A DNA stretch of 64,000 nt from an uncultured Lachnospiraceae bacterium (GCA_910586725.1 CAJUJL010000003.1:49441-113440); one strand, 5' to 3'; positions 8,985-17,932 are shown, numbered from the stretch's first letter. Notes: generated by a model not told the origin, from the sequence alone. Made by a program: numbers and translations.

Positions 8985-9608
8985 ATGAATTTTATACATC
9001 CAAGAAAAATGGGTATAATGGGCGGTACGTTTGATCCCATTCATTATGGACATTTGCTGATCGCCCAGAGTGCGGCGGAAGAATTTGATCTGGATCAGGT
9101 GTTGTTTCTGCCTACCGGGAAATCGCCTCACAAAGCGCAGATTTTCGTTACGGAGCCGAAGCTTCGATGCGAGATGGTTCGTATTGCAATCAGCCGGAAT
9201 CCGGACTTTAAACTATCTGTCTGGGAAGCAGAAAATCGGGAGATAAATTATACGTACCTGACTTTACGGAAATTTCATGAACAATACGAAAATACGCATT
9301 TTTATTTTATTATGGGAGAAGATTCTCTGGATGATTTTCCAAATTGGAAAAACCCCTGTGAAATCTGCAGATTGTCTACTGTGTTGGTGGCCGTGCGAAA
9401 CGACAGAGGAGATGGCATCAAAGATAAAATAAAACGGATGGCAAACACATATGCGGCGGATATGCATATGCTGCACGCCCCTAATTTTACGATTTCTTCC
9501 AGAGAAATCCGGGAGCGCATACGGCTGGGTAAAAGCGTGCGGTATATGATTCCGGAAGAGGTGGAAACATTTATCAGACAGCATTATCTTTATATGGAAC
9601 AGGATTGA
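8985..9608 (+). CDS. nadD: Nicotinate-nucleotide adenylyltransferase
   Basis: 207 residues, the expected size. NadD transfers AMP from ATP to nicotinate mononucleotide to make deamido-NAD. GGTFDPIHYGHL is the nucleotidyltransferase (T/H)xGH signature near the N-terminus, and ISSREIRERIRLG is the conserved SxxR motif near the C-terminus. It precedes yqeK and rsfS, the usual Firmicutes order, with a 6-bp gap to yqeK. Confidence 0.96.
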   Translation: MNFIHPRKMGIMGGTFDPIHYGHLLIAQSAAEEFDLDQVLFLPTGKSPHKAQIFVTEPKLRCEMVRIAISRNPDFKLSVWEAENREINYTYLTLRKFHEQYENTHFYFIMGEDSLDDFPNWKNPCEICRLSTVLVAVRNDRGDGIKDKIKRMANTYAADMHMLHAPNFTISSREIRERIRLGKSVRYMIPEEVETFIRQHYLYMEQD

Positions 9609-9614
9609 TTTGTT

Positions 9615-10190
9615 ATGACTGAGGAGTTAAAACCAATTCACAAACAACTGAAAAAAGAACTGGATAAAAACCGTTATCAACATACGATGGGCGTTATGTA
9701 CACGGCTTCCTGCCTGGCAATGCGGTATGGGACAAATCTGCATCAGGCCATGCTGGCCGGGATTCTCCACGATTGCGCAAAATGCATCCCGGGAAGCGGG
9801 CAGATTCATCTTTGTAAAAAAAATCATATTCCGATACGGGATGTAGAACTGAGAAATCCTTCTCTTTTACATGCTAAATTAGGAGCATTTTTGGCAAGAA
9901 CGAAATATGGTGTAAAAGATACGGCAGTTCTTCACGCCATAGAAGTACATACGACCGGAGCGCCTGGTATGAGTGTTTTAGATAAAATTATATTTGTGGC
10001 TGATTATATTGAACCGAACAGAGATAAGGCATTGGGCTTGAAGGAAATCCGGGAGCTTGCGTTTTTAGATCTGGACAAAGCAGCGCTTCGGATTCTGCAT
10101 GATACCATGCATTATCTGAATCAAAAAAAGAGTGTGGTTGATTCAAGGACGCAGGAAACATATCAGTATTATATAGGACTGTTAAAATAG
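9615..10190 (+). CDS. yqeK: HD-domain hydrolase YqeK
   Basis: 191 residues with an HD-domain signature: QHTMGVMYTA (first His), LHDCAKC (HD pair) and ADYIEPNRD. The YqeK family is reported to cleave diadenosine tetraphosphate symmetrically into two ADP. The spacing to nadD and rsfS indicates one operon. Confidence 0.92.
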   Translation: MTEELKPIHKQLKKELDKNRYQHTMGVMYTASCLAMRYGTNLHQAMLAGILHDCAKCIPGSGQIHLCKKNHIPIRDVELRNPSLLHAKLGAFLARTKYGVKDTAVLHAIEVHTTGAPGMSVLDKIIFVADYIEPNRDKALGLKEIRELAFLDLDKAALRILHDTMHYLNQKKSVVDSRTQETYQYYIGLLK

Positions 10191-10205
10191 AAAAGGAGAA
10201 AATAT

Positions 10206-10553
10206 ATGAATTCACGTGAAATGGCAAAACTGGCCTGTGATGCGCTGGCAGAAAAGAAAGCCGGCGGTCTTTCGGTAATTGATATTCAAAATATTTCTGT
10301 CATTGCAGATTATTTTATACTGGCTGACGGCGAAAATCAAAATCAGCTTCAGGCAATGCAGGATTTTGTAGAGGAAAAGCTGGGCAAAGCCGGAGTCTTT
10401 GCAAAACAGATCGAGGGTAATCACAAGTCGACATGGATTTTGATGGATTACGGAGATATTATTGTGCATATTTTTTCAAAAGAAGACAGGTTATTTTATG
10501 ATTTGGAACGAATCTGGAGAGATGGTACGGTGATTGATCCCAAGGATTTATAA
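10206..10553 (+). CDS. rsfS: Ribosomal silencing factor
   Basis: 115 residues of the RsfS/Iojap family, with VIDIQNISVIADYFILADG and the conserved DYGDIIVHIF near the end. It binds L14 on the free 50S subunit and blocks subunit joining when nutrients are scarce. It follows yqeK by 15 bp with an AAAGGAG RBS and closes this operon. Confidence 0.95.
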   Translation: MNSREMAKLACDALAEKKAGGLSVIDIQNISVIADYFILADGENQNQLQAMQDFVEEKLGKAGVFAKQIEGNHKSTWILMDYGDIIVHIFSKEDRLFYDLERIWRDGTVIDPKDL

Positions 10554-10565
10554 GAATAGAAACAG

Positions 10566-10602
10566 ATGGCTGGCAGGGCGAAAAAGAAGCTCTGTCAGCC
10601 AT
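10566..10602 (+). terminator. Terminator between rsfS and lexA
   Basis: A long stem (ATGGCTG-CAGGGC with GCTCTG-CAGCCAT and one mismatch) is followed by TTTTGATTTT. The T run overlaps the end of lexA on the other strand, so it may serve both convergent genes. Confidence 0.75.
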
Positions 10603-10609
10603 TTTGATT

Positions 10610-11224
10610 TTAGAAAAAGCGGAATACGCCAAATACGATTCCAAGGATGGATACGTCATCTACGATAATAGGATCCATCGTATCGTTTTCCGGCTGGAGC
10701 CTGTAATGGCCGTCTTCTTTATAAAAAGTTTTAACGGTTGCGGAATCATTGACCAGGGCAACTACCATGTCTCCGTTTGAAGCAGTGGGCTGCTGACGGA
10801 CAAGGATATTGTCACCGTCAAAGATTCCAGCGTCGATCATGCTGTCGCCCTTGACATGCAGCATGAATACCTCCTGGTTCGGCATGAATTCAGATGGAAC
10901 CGGAAAATAGTTCTCGATGTTCTCCGTGGCTAAAAGGGGCAAACCGGCAGCGACGCTGCCCAGAATAGGGACATTTACTACTTCACGCCGTGTCAGATTA
11001 AACGTGTCGTCTAAAATTTCTATGGCTCTTGGCTTGGTGGGATCTCTTCGTATGTATCCGTTTTTCTCAAGCGTTTCTAAGTGGGAGTGAACGGAGGAAG
11101 TGGATTTTAAGTGTACTGCTTCACAAATTTCCCGGACTGCGGGGGGATACCCTTTCTTTAAGATCTGATTTTTGATATATTCTAATATCTCTTCCTGTTT
11201 TGCAGTGATTTTGCCATATGACAT
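10610..11224 (-). CDS. lexA: SOS repressor LexA
   Basis: 204 residues. An N-terminal winged helix (about 1-70) is followed by the S24 autoprotease domain. The cleavage site is Ala93-Gly94 in VAAGLPLL, the nucleophile is Ser128 in VKGDSMIDAG, and the general base is Lys165 in ATVKTFYKE. RecA filaments trigger self-cleavage and derepression. It is transcribed divergently from the yneA-like gene; one LexA box lies between the two promoters, which implies autoregulation. Confidence 0.97.
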   Translation of the reverse strand: MSYGKITAKQEEILEYIKNQILKKGYPPAVREICEAVHLKSTSSVHSHLETLEKNGYIRRDPTKPRAIEILDDTFNLTRREVVNVPILGSVAAGLPLLATENIENYFPVPSEFMPNQEVFMLHVKGDSMIDAGIFDGDNILVRQQPTASNGDMVVALVNDSATVKTFYKEDGHYRLQPENDTMDPIIVDDVSILGIVFGVFRFF

Positions 11225-11266
11225 GTGCCAAACCTCCTATTTCATTTAGATTTTCATGTTATTGCA

Positions 11267-11295
11267 ATCATAACACAATTTTCCTGAAAAAGCAA
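11267..11295 (-). promoter_or_regulatory. lexA promoter
   Basis: On the minus strand, TTGCTT (11290-11295) and TATGAT (11267-11272) are 17 bp apart. The TG at position -15/-14 gives an extended -10. The LexA box begins 10 bp upstream of the -35. Confidence 0.65.
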
Positions 11296-11305
11296 ACAAA
11301 TATTC

Positions 11306-11319
11306 CGAAAATTTGTTCG
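11306..11319. promoter_or_regulatory. LexA box 1 (shared operator)
   Basis: CGAAAATTTGTTCG differs from the Gram-positive consensus CGAAC-N4-GTTCG by one base. It sits almost exactly 10 bp from the -35 of lexA on one side and from the -35 of the yneA-like gene on the other. Confidence 0.8.
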
Positions 11320-11329
11320 AAAAAAGTTA

Positions 11330-11358
11330 TTGACAAACATAAGTTCCTGCATTACAAT
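11330..11358 (+). promoter_or_regulatory. Promoter of the yneA-like gene
   Basis: TTGACA (11330-11335) and TACAAT (11353-11358) with a 17-bp spacer make a near-consensus vegetative promoter. LexA boxes bracket it on both sides. Confidence 0.8.
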
Positions 11359-11375
11359 AGAACAAACAGATGTTC

Positions 11376-11389
11376 CGAACTTTTATTCG
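11376..11389. promoter_or_regulatory. LexA box 2
   Basis: CGAACTTTTATTCG differs by one base from CGAAC-N4-GTTCG. It lies at about +11 to +24 relative to the predicted start of yneA transcription, a position suited to strong repression. Confidence 0.8.
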
Positions 11390-11405
11390 AACAGGAGGAA
11401 CTGCT

Positions 11406-11753
11406 ATGTCTGGTAATACAAATACAGGAACGGTTTATAAGAGGATTTTAGTAATTTTCATTTTATTTTTTGCAGTTGTTGTTTCAATCGGAGGAAGCAT
11501 ATCAGGACTTGCAAAGGCAAGAAGAGAGGAAAAGGGCGCTTACAAATATTACACCAGTATTCCCATTGGGAAGGGAGATACTTTATGGAGCATTGCAGTT
11601 GAGAATATCACGCCGGAATATGCCGGAATCGAAGAATATATTCAGGAGATACGCAGCTTGAATCATCTTTCTGACGATGGCATTCATGCGGGAAGATATT
11701 TGATGATTCCCCGCTACTTTGATGAATCTTTTGCCGGTTTGGATGAAATGTGA
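11406..11753 (+). CDS. yneA: YneA-like SOS cell-division inhibitor (LysM)
   Basis: 115 residues from the ATG at 11406, which follows AGGAGGAA; an earlier in-frame ATG at 11370 falls within LexA box 2 and is unlikely. A short cytoplasmic N-terminus leads to one membrane helix (about 12-32, ILVIFILFFAVVVSIGG). An outward LysM-like domain follows (IPIGKGDTLWSIAVENI to HAGRYLMIPRY). In Bacillus, YneA halts septation during SOS and is encoded beside lexA, the same arrangement as here. Two LexA boxes flank its promoter. Identification rests on architecture and context. Confidence 0.85.
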   Translation: MSGNTNTGTVYKRILVIFILFFAVVVSIGGSISGLAKARREEKGAYKYYTSIPIGKGDTLWSIAVENITPEYAGIEEYIQEIRSLNHLSDDGIHAGRYLMIPRYFDESFAGLDEM

Positions 11754-11852
11754 GACCTTGCAAAAACAGAAGAAAGATACTATACTAAAGAAGCCGAAGA
11801 ATCAATGCGCAGAGAATATTTTGCGCACAGAATTATGCAGGAGGTATAGAAT

Positions 11853-12044
11853 ATGGATATTCCTGGATTATCAATGGCGCTGGCGCAGACGAAGGTACAG
11901 AGTGATTTCAGCGTAGCGATGCTGAGCAAAGCGATGGACCTGGGCGAGACGTTAGGCGACGGCATGGTTGCAATGCTGGATTCTGCCGCAATGGAGAATT
12001 CCGTAACACCTCATATCGGTGGCAATATTGACATCATGATATAG
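11853..12044 (+). CDS. YjfB-like putative motility protein
   Basis: 63 residues: MDIPGLSMALAQTKVQSDFSVAMLSKAMDLGETLG and a short C-terminal tail match the small YjfB family annotated as putative motility proteins. Its function has not been established. AGGAGGT lies 6-7 bp upstream of the ATG. No other flagellar gene is in the window. The 100 bp between the yneA-like gene and this one contain no convincing gene, so read-through from the SOS promoter is possible. Confidence 0.75.
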   Translation: MDIPGLSMALAQTKVQSDFSVAMLSKAMDLGETLGDGMVAMLDSAAMENSVTPHIGGNIDIMI

Positions 12045-12060
12045 GTTGGATTGCAACGGC

Positions 12061-12089
12061 ATGCGGGCAGATATGGTTTCTGCCCGCAT
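12061..12089 (+). terminator. Terminator after the YjfB-like gene
   Basis: A perfect 10-bp stem (ATGCGGGCAG with CTGCCCGCAT) around a 9-nt loop is followed by TTTTC. Confidence 0.75.
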
Positions 12090-12150
12090 TTTCATCAGAA
12101 ATGAAGCAAAGACGGCGCTGTCGCCGAAAGCAAAGATTTTGACAGGATGG

Positions 12151-13266
12151 TTAAGACGGGAGATATGAGCATATTTTTTGGGTCATTTCTTCTTGTTTGG
12201 ATACATCTTTGCAAAAGAGTCTGACCGATATTTCAACCGCAGTTGGCGTAATATTTTTATTTTCTCCTAAAAACAGCAGATCTTCTTTGGCGGGAGCGTT
12301 TGCAAGAAAGCGGCATACGGTCGTATTGAGTTTGTGAAAATGCGCAATCAGGCCTTTGTAATCACGGATGGCATCTAAGATGCATCGTTTGTACAGAGCA
12401 TCTTCGAAACTGCAGGTTGAGATGATCTGCATACAAAGACGAAGTTCTCCGGTTACATCCGAGGCTTCCATCAGTACGTCCGGCCGTTTTTGATAGGCGG
12501 CTAAGAAGCAGTTTTTCGCTCCCTCGTAATCTCTTTTTTCAAAAAAACGGGCCAGTTGACCGCGAAGTATTTTGGTCTCATATTTTTCCCCGACCATTCC
12601 CACCTTGCATTCGCAGATACGCAGTTGATTCTGACGTATCCAGACTGTCTGCAAAAATTCTGATAAAAATCCAAACAATCGTTTCTGATAATTGTTATAT
12701 CCGGTAAAATCCACTCGTTTTTGCACTTCAAAAAGAATATCAAACAGCCAGGCGCAGTAACGGTCGAACTGCTCTTTGGATGTGATGAAAATATTTCCGA
12801 AATAAGTGTGCGCTCCGTGTACCAGAGAGTCAAAATGACCGGCATATGCAGGATATTTTTCTTTTAAAACGGCTCCTGTGACGGCCAGATCTTTGGCATG
12901 ATGGTTTTCCCGGAAGCCTTCTTCATAGGAACAGGTCAGCGTCAGCAGTTTAGACGTGATCATATCGTATTCGGAAAGAAGCGTCCGTAGCTTTTGTTCG
13001 GTAAAAAGCGAACCGTTTTCATCAATCAGATACCGTCTGTAATGGCATACGCCGATATAGTCGGATGCGCGGTAGTTTTTCCAGAGCCAGTACATGCCGG
13101 TCAGTTCACAGAAGTTTGCGTTATAGGAAGAGATGGAATCTTTTGTATGGTCTCCCAGATAGCCAAGGTCTTTGGCATTGGCGCGGCCGACATGCAGAGG
13201 AACATACATGGAATCCTCCGGCGGCGTAAATGGTTTGTGTGTCATGACAAATATTTTTATGGACAT
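12151..13266 (-). CDS. DUF4422 protein, probable glycosyltransferase
   Basis: 371 residues from the ATG at 13266 (MSIKIFVMTHKPF), preceded by GGGAGG; an in-frame start at 13290 would overlap the upstream gene and lacks an RBS. The N-terminal 240 residues carry DUF4422 features: LHVGRANAKDLGYLGDHT, ELTGMYWLWKN and IGVCHYRRYL. This family occurs in capsule and exopolysaccharide loci and is thought to transfer sugars. The C-terminal 120 residues are helical, with no recognised motif. It lies 16 bp after the dehydratase activase stop and is probably co-transcribed, but no capsule cluster is present here. Confidence 0.8.
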   Translation of the reverse strand: MSIKIFVMTHKPFTPPEDSMYVPLHVGRANAKDLGYLGDHTKDSISSYNANFCELTGMYWLWKNYRASDYIGVCHYRRYLIDENGSLFTEQKLRTLLSEYDMITSKLLTLTCSYEEGFRENHHAKDLAVTGAVLKEKYPAYAGHFDSLVHGAHTYFGNIFITSKEQFDRYCAWLFDILFEVQKRVDFTGYNNYQKRLFGFLSEFLQTVWIRQNQLRICECKVGMVGEKYETKILRGQLARFFEKRDYEGAKNCFLAAYQKRPDVLMEASDVTGELRLCMQIISTCSFEDALYKRCILDAIRDYKGLIAHFHKLNTTVCRFLANAPAKEDLLFLGENKNITPTAVEISVRLFCKDVSKQEEMTQKICSYLPS

Positions 13267-13282
13267 ACAGGCCTCCCTTGCG

Positions 13283-16200
13283 TCAATCATCGTTCTTTAA
13301 GTTTTTGCGGGCGGTTGAGAGCATGAGTTTGATACGGTTTAGTTGATTTACCTCACTTGCGCCAGGATCGTAGTCAATGGCTACGATATTTGCCAGAGGG
13401 TGCTGTTTACGCAGCTCTTTGATCACGCCTTTTCCAACAACATGGTTTGGCAGACAGCCAAAAGGCTGGGTGCAGACGATATTGTTTGTGCCCGTATGAA
13501 TCAGTTCCAGCATCTCTCCCGTTAAAAACCAGCCTTCGCCGGTCTGGTTGCCAAGTGAAACGATGTCTTTGGCATAAGCAGCAAGATCAGCAATTTTCGC
13601 CGGGGCGTCAAAACGGCTGCTTTTTTTGAATTCATTTGTGGCGGCCGCTCTGAGCCATTCAAAAAAGCGGATGCCGAGATTGGCGTTTCTGGCGGCCTGT
13701 TTTCTTTTTCCAAGGTGTTCTGTCTGGAAATTCTGGTTGTAAAACGTATAGAGCAGAAAATCCGTTAAATCCGGAACAACAGCCTGCGCGCCCTCTGATT
13801 CCAGTAAATCCACCAGATGGTTGTTGGCAGCCGGATGAAATTTTACAAGGATTTCGCCGACGATTCCTACGCGCGGCTTCCTTTCGTCTGTCAAAGGAAG
13901 ACGATCGAAGTCTCTGATGATTTCCCGGCATAATTTTTTGTATTTTCGATGGGATAATACATGGGTTTGCGATACAAAGGAAATCACTTCTTTTTTCCAT
14001 TTTTCATGCAGCGCGTTGGCCGAACCAGGGACTTTTTCATAAGGTCTGGTGCGGTAGAGGCAGCGCATAAAAATATCTCCGAATATCAGTGCGTAAAGGC
14101 CGCGCTGCAATAGGGGCAGCGTAAGCTTAAAGCCCGGATTTTCTTCCAGTCCGCTTAAATTGATGGAAATAACCGGAACGTTCGGGTAACCTGCTTTTTC
14201 CAGGGCACGGCGGATAAAGCCGATGTAGTTGGAGGCACGGCATCCCCCGCCTGTCTGAGAAATCAGTATGGCGGTTTTGGTCATATCATATTTGCCGGAA
14301 AGCACGGCGTTCATAATTTGGCCCACGACAATCAGGGAAGGATAGCAGGCGTCGTTGTTGACGTATTTTAAGCCGACGTCTACAGCGGTATGGTTATCGT
14401 TGCCAAGCACGTCGATCCGGTAACCGGCGGCCCAAAATGCGGGACGTAGCAGATCGAAGTGAATCGGCGACATCTGCGGACAGAGGATCGTATAGTTTTT
14501 TCGCATCTCTTTTGTAAATACGGTGCGGTTATAGTTGGATGGAACAATCATCCGCTCGCTGCCGCATTGCTTCTTTTCCCGCACGCGGATTGCCGCAAGA
14601 AGGGAACGGATGCGGATGCGGGCCGCGCCGAGGTTATTGACCTCGTCGATTTTCAGGCAGGTATATATTTTGCCGGATTTTGTCAGGATGTCGCTGACGC
14701 AGTCGGTCGTAATGGCGTCTAAGCCGCAGCCAAAGGAATTAAGCTGTATGAGATCCAGGTTATCCTGCGTTTTTACATATTCGGCCGCCGCATACAGCCT
14801 GGAGTGGTACATCCATTGGTCCATGACAATCAGTGGACGGTCCGGCTGCTTCAAATGTGAAATCGAATCTTCCGTCAAAACAGCAAGACCGTAAGAGGTA
14901 ATCAGCTCCGGTATGCCATGGTTGATTTCCGGATCTACATGGTAGGGGCGTCCGGCAAGCACGATGCCGCGGCGTCCTGTTTCTTTTAACCAGGCAAGCG
15001 TCTCTTCTCCTTTGCGCTGCATTTCGGCTCTGACGACAGAGAGTTCCTTCCATCCGGCTTCTGCTGCGGTTAGGATTTCCTGAGCCGGAATGTGAAATTC
15101 ATCCCCAAATACCTTGACAAGCTGCCGTTTTAGCGCGTCAAAATCACCGAAAGTCATAAAAGGATTTAGAAAACGCATTTGGCCGGAAGTTATGGCGTCT
15201 ACATTGTTTTTGATGTTTTCTGCATAAGAAGTGACGATGGGGCAGTTAAAGTGATTGTTGGATTCCGGAAATTCATTGCGCTCGTAAGGAATTCCGGGAT
15301 AAAAAATAAAGTCAGCGTGTTTGGCAATCAGCCAGGAAACATGGCCGTGCGCCAGCTTGGCCGGATAGCATTCGGACTCGCTTGGTATGGAATCGATGCC
15401 CAGTTCGTAAATGTTGCGCGTAGATGGAGGGGAGAGCAGCGTTTTAAACTTTAACATCCTAAAAAAGACGGCCCAGAAAGGGTAGTTTTCGTACATATTT
15501 AAAACCCTTGGAAGCCCAACGGTTCCGCGTACGGCTTCTTTGTCAGAAAGGGGAGGGTAAGCAAACAGCCGCCGATTTTTGAAAGCAAACAGATTTGGAA
15601 CGTCGTCTTTTTTGATTTCTTCGCCCAGTCCTTTTTCACATCGGTTTCCAGTTATGTATGTTCGGTTCCCGGAAAAATGATTGATCGTTAAAAGGCAGTG
15701 GTTGGTGCATTTTTGGCAGCGCGTAAGCTCTGTTTCAAACGTGAGATTTTTTATTTCTTCTATGGATAGCATTGCGCTGTCCTGATTGGATTCATGGCGT
15801 TCTCTCGCGATCAGAGCAGCCCCGAAAGCGCCCATGATTCCGGCGATGTCCGGACGGATGACTTCGCAGCCGGAAATCTGTTCAAAGCTGCGCAAAATGG
15901 CGTCGTTATAAAATGTGCCTCCCTGAACGACAATGTTTTGTCCAAGTTCGGAAGGATCGGATAATTTGATTACTTTAAACAGGGCATTTTTGATGACCGA
16001 GTAGGCAAGTCCGGAGGAAATGTCGGCGACGGTCGCCCCTTCTTTTTGCGCCTGCTTCACTTTTGAATTCATAAATACGGTACAGCGCGTGCCAAGGTCG
16101 ATTGGGTTTTTTGCAAATAAAGCTTCCCTGGCGAAATCCTGTACCGAATAGTTCAGGGATTTGGCAAAGGTTTCGATAAAGGAGCCGCAGCCGGAGGAAC

Positions 16201-17539
16201 AAGCCTCGTTTAACTGTACGCTGTCAATGGTCTGGTTTTTGATTTTGATGCATTTCATGTCCTGACCGCCAATATCCAATATGCAGTCTACGGCAGGGTT
16301 GAAAAAAGCTGCCGCATAGTAATGGGCGACGGTTTCCACTTCTCCGTCGTCCAGAAGAAGAGCCGCTTTTAAGAGGGCTTCTCCGTATCCGGTGGAGCAG
16401 GAACGCACAATTTTGGCTTCTTTCGGTAAAAGGGCGTAAATTTCCTGAATGGAACGGATTGCCGTCGCAAGAGGGCTGCCATTGTTGTTGCTGTAAAAAG
16501 AATACAGTAAAGAACCGTCTTCTGCAATCAAGGCGATTTTTGTAGTGGTGGAACCGGCGTCAATGCCAAGATAGCAGTTTCCATGCCAGGAAGAAAGTTC
16601 TCTGGTCGGTATGTGGTGGCCGGAATGCCGATGTAAAAATTCCTCGTAAGATTTTTGGTCTGCAAACAAAGGTTCCATTCTTGCAACCTCAAATTCCATA
16701 TGTAAATCGGAAGAAAGTTTTTCTTTTAAACTGCCAAGCGTGCAGACGGAAGCGTCCGTGCTGTTTAATGCAGAGCCAATGGCTGCAAAAAGATGGGACT
16801 GCTCCGGTTCTATGGCATGTTCGCTGTCCAAATTTAAAGTGCGGATAAAGGCCTTTTTCAACTCCGATAGGAAATGCAGCGGGCCGCCCAGAAAGGCGAC
16901 GTGGCCGCGAATCGGTTTGCCGCAGGCAAGGCCGCTGATTGTCTGGTTGACAACCGCCTGGAAAATGGAGGCGGATAAATCTTCTTTGGTTGCGCCTTCA
17001 TTGATCAGCGGTTGAATGTCTGTTTTTGCGAATACGCCGCATCGGGCGGCGATGGGATATATTTCCTGGTAATTTTTGGCATATTCGTTTAAGCCCATTG
17101 CATCAGTCAAAATCAGGGAGGCCATCTGATCGATGAAAGAGCCTGTGCCTCCCGCGCAGATCCCGTTCATGCGCTGCTCTACATTTCCATTTTCAAAATA
17201 GATGATTTTGGCGTCTTCTCCCCCAAGTTCAATTGCAACGTCCGTCCTGGGGGCATATACGGAAATAGCGGTCGATACGGCCACGACTTCCTGTATGAAA
17301 GGAATGTGTAAGTGTTTTGCCAGCGTCAGTCCGCCGGAGCCTGTGATAACCGGAGTAAGGGTAACGTCTCCCAGCAGATCATATGCGTCATGGATTAAAG
17401 ACGCAAGCGTTTCACGGATATTGGCGAAGTGTCGTTTGTAATCCGAAAAGAGTATCCTGTTTTCAGAATCTAATACGGCAACCTTTACCGTGGTTGAGCC
17501 GATGTCAATGCCCAGCTTATGTAAATTTAAAATTTCCAT
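13283..17539 (-). CDS. Giant 2-hydroxyacyl-CoA dehydratase activase-related protein
   Basis: 1418 residues. Two BadF/BcrA-type ASKHA ATPase modules lie in tandem. The first (about 8-265) starts LGIDIGSTTVKVAVLD and has GICAGGTGSF. The second (about 320-590) starts LGIDAGSTTTKIAL and has ACSSGCGSF and RCTVF. The cysteines in these motifs correspond to the [4Fe-4S] ligands of activase dimers, so one chain could form an internal dimer-like ATPase. A DUF2229 region (about 665-890) and a C-terminal part related to the dehydratase subunits (about 1000-1400) follow. Known activases fire one electron into a radical dehydratase by ATP hydrolysis; the substrate of this fused family is not established. 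An operator-like inverted repeat lies in its promoter region. Confidence 0.88.
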   Translation of the reverse strand: MEILNLHKLGIDIGSTTVKVAVLDSENRILFSDYKRHFANIRETLASLIHDAYDLLGDVTLTPVITGSGGLTLAKHLHIPFIQEVVAVSTAISVYAPRTDVAIELGGEDAKIIYFENGNVEQRMNGICAGGTGSFIDQMASLILTDAMGLNEYAKNYQEIYPIAARCGVFAKTDIQPLINEGATKEDLSASIFQAVVNQTISGLACGKPIRGHVAFLGGPLHFLSELKKAFIRTLNLDSEHAIEPEQSHLFAAIGSALNSTDASVCTLGSLKEKLSSDLHMEFEVARMEPLFADQKSYEEFLHRHSGHHIPTRELSSWHGNCYLGIDAGSTTTKIALIAEDGSLLYSFYSNNNGSPLATAIRSIQEIYALLPKEAKIVRSCSTGYGEALLKAALLLDDGEVETVAHYYAAAFFNPAVDCILDIGGQDMKCIKIKNQTIDSVQLNEACSSGCGSFIETFAKSLNYSVQDFAREALFAKNPIDLGTRCTVFMNSKVKQAQKEGATVADISSGLAYSVIKNALFKVIKLSDPSELGQNIVVQGGTFYNDAILRSFEQISGCEVIRPDIAGIMGAFGAALIARERHESNQDSAMLSIEEIKNLTFETELTRCQKCTNHCLLTINHFSGNRTYITGNRCEKGLGEEIKKDDVPNLFAFKNRRLFAYPPLSDKEAVRGTVGLPRVLNMYENYPFWAVFFRMLKFKTLLSPPSTRNIYELGIDSIPSESECYPAKLAHGHVSWLIAKHADFIFYPGIPYERNEFPESNNHFNCPIVTSYAENIKNNVDAITSGQMRFLNPFMTFGDFDALKRQLVKVFGDEFHIPAQEILTAAEAGWKELSVVRAEMQRKGEETLAWLKETGRRGIVLAGRPYHVDPEINHGIPELITSYGLAVLTEDSISHLKQPDRPLIVMDQWMYHSRLYAAAEYVKTQDNLDLIQLNSFGCGLDAITTDCVSDILTKSGKIYTCLKIDEVNNLGAARIRIRSLLAAIRVREKKQCGSERMIVPSNYNRTVFTKEMRKNYTILCPQMSPIHFDLLRPAFWAAGYRIDVLGNDNHTAVDVGLKYVNNDACYPSLIVVGQIMNAVLSGKYDMTKTAILISQTGGGCRASNYIGFIRRALEKAGYPNVPVISINLSGLEENPGFKLTLPLLQRGLYALIFGDIFMRCLYRTRPYEKVPGSANALHEKWKKEVISFVSQTHVLSHRKYKKLCREIIRDFDRLPLTDERKPRVGIVGEILVKFHPAANNHLVDLLESEGAQAVVPDLTDFLLYTFYNQNFQTEHLGKRKQAARNANLGIRFFEWLRAAATNEFKKSSRFDAPAKIADLAAYAKDIVSLGNQTGEGWFLTGEMLELIHTGTNNIVCTQPFGCLPNHVVGKGVIKELRKQHPLANIVAIDYDPGASEVNQLNRIKLMLSTARKNLKNDD

Positions 17540-17568
17540 ACGATCACCCGTTATTTCTTATTAAATGT

Positions 17569-17587
17569 GTTTGTTTTACAAACAAAC
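17569..17587. promoter_or_regulatory. Operator-like inverted repeat upstream of the activase gene
   Basis: A perfect 8-bp inverted repeat, GTTTGTTT-TAC-AAACAAAC, lies just downstream of the predicted -10 and about 30 bp before the start codon. The position suits a repressor. No regulator gene is adjacent, so the factor is unknown. Confidence 0.55.
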
Positions 17588-17590
17588 TGT

Positions 17591-17619
17591 ATTATACGAC
17601 AGCGAACGACAAAAAACAA
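17591..17619 (-). promoter_or_regulatory. Promoter of the activase gene
   Basis: On the minus strand, TTGTTT (17614-17619) and TATAAT (17591-17596) are 17 bp apart, ending about 50 bp before the start codon. Confidence 0.6.
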
Positions 17620-17718
17620 ATAAATTTTTTAGAAAATATGCGCTAAAATTCCTTAGCTGGAAAAAGGAACCAGAAACCGTATACAGAATATAATAGAGTA
17701 AGTTTGCTATTGGAGTTT

Positions 17719-17916
17719 ATGATGGAATGTAGAGGAATTATTCATGTGGTCCGGGAAGGAGACACTTTGTATACGTTAAGCAGGAAGTATCATGTGCCGC
17801 TGCTGCAGGTGATGTATGCAAATCCGTTTGTGGATATTTATAATCTTCAGGCGGGAGATGAACTTTGCATACCGGTGTCTCTAAGGGATAATGTGCAGGA
17901 AATGGATTTTAAGTGA
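17719..17916 (+). CDS. Small LysM-domain protein
   Basis: 65 residues from ATG at 17719 (or ATG at 17722), with a short TGGAG upstream. Almost the whole protein is one LysM motif: IHVVREGDTLYTLSRKY, then VMYANPFVDIYNLQAGDELCIP. There is no signal peptide or membrane helix. LysM modules usually bind peptidoglycan or chitin-like sugars, but a free cytoplasmic-looking LysM may act elsewhere, for instance in the spore. Small stand-alone LysM proteins occur widely in spore-formers. A terminator follows immediately. Confidence 0.75.
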   Translation: MMECRGIIHVVREGDTLYTLSRKYHVPLLQVMYANPFVDIYNLQAGDELCIPVSLRDNVQEMDFK

Positions 17917-17932
17917 GTTTTTGGAGTCAAGG

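Noticed and set aside
17689..17694. TATAAT upstream of the small LysM gene as a full promoter
   Set aside because: The -10 is good, but no -35 match is present at the right distance, so it is not listed as a feature.
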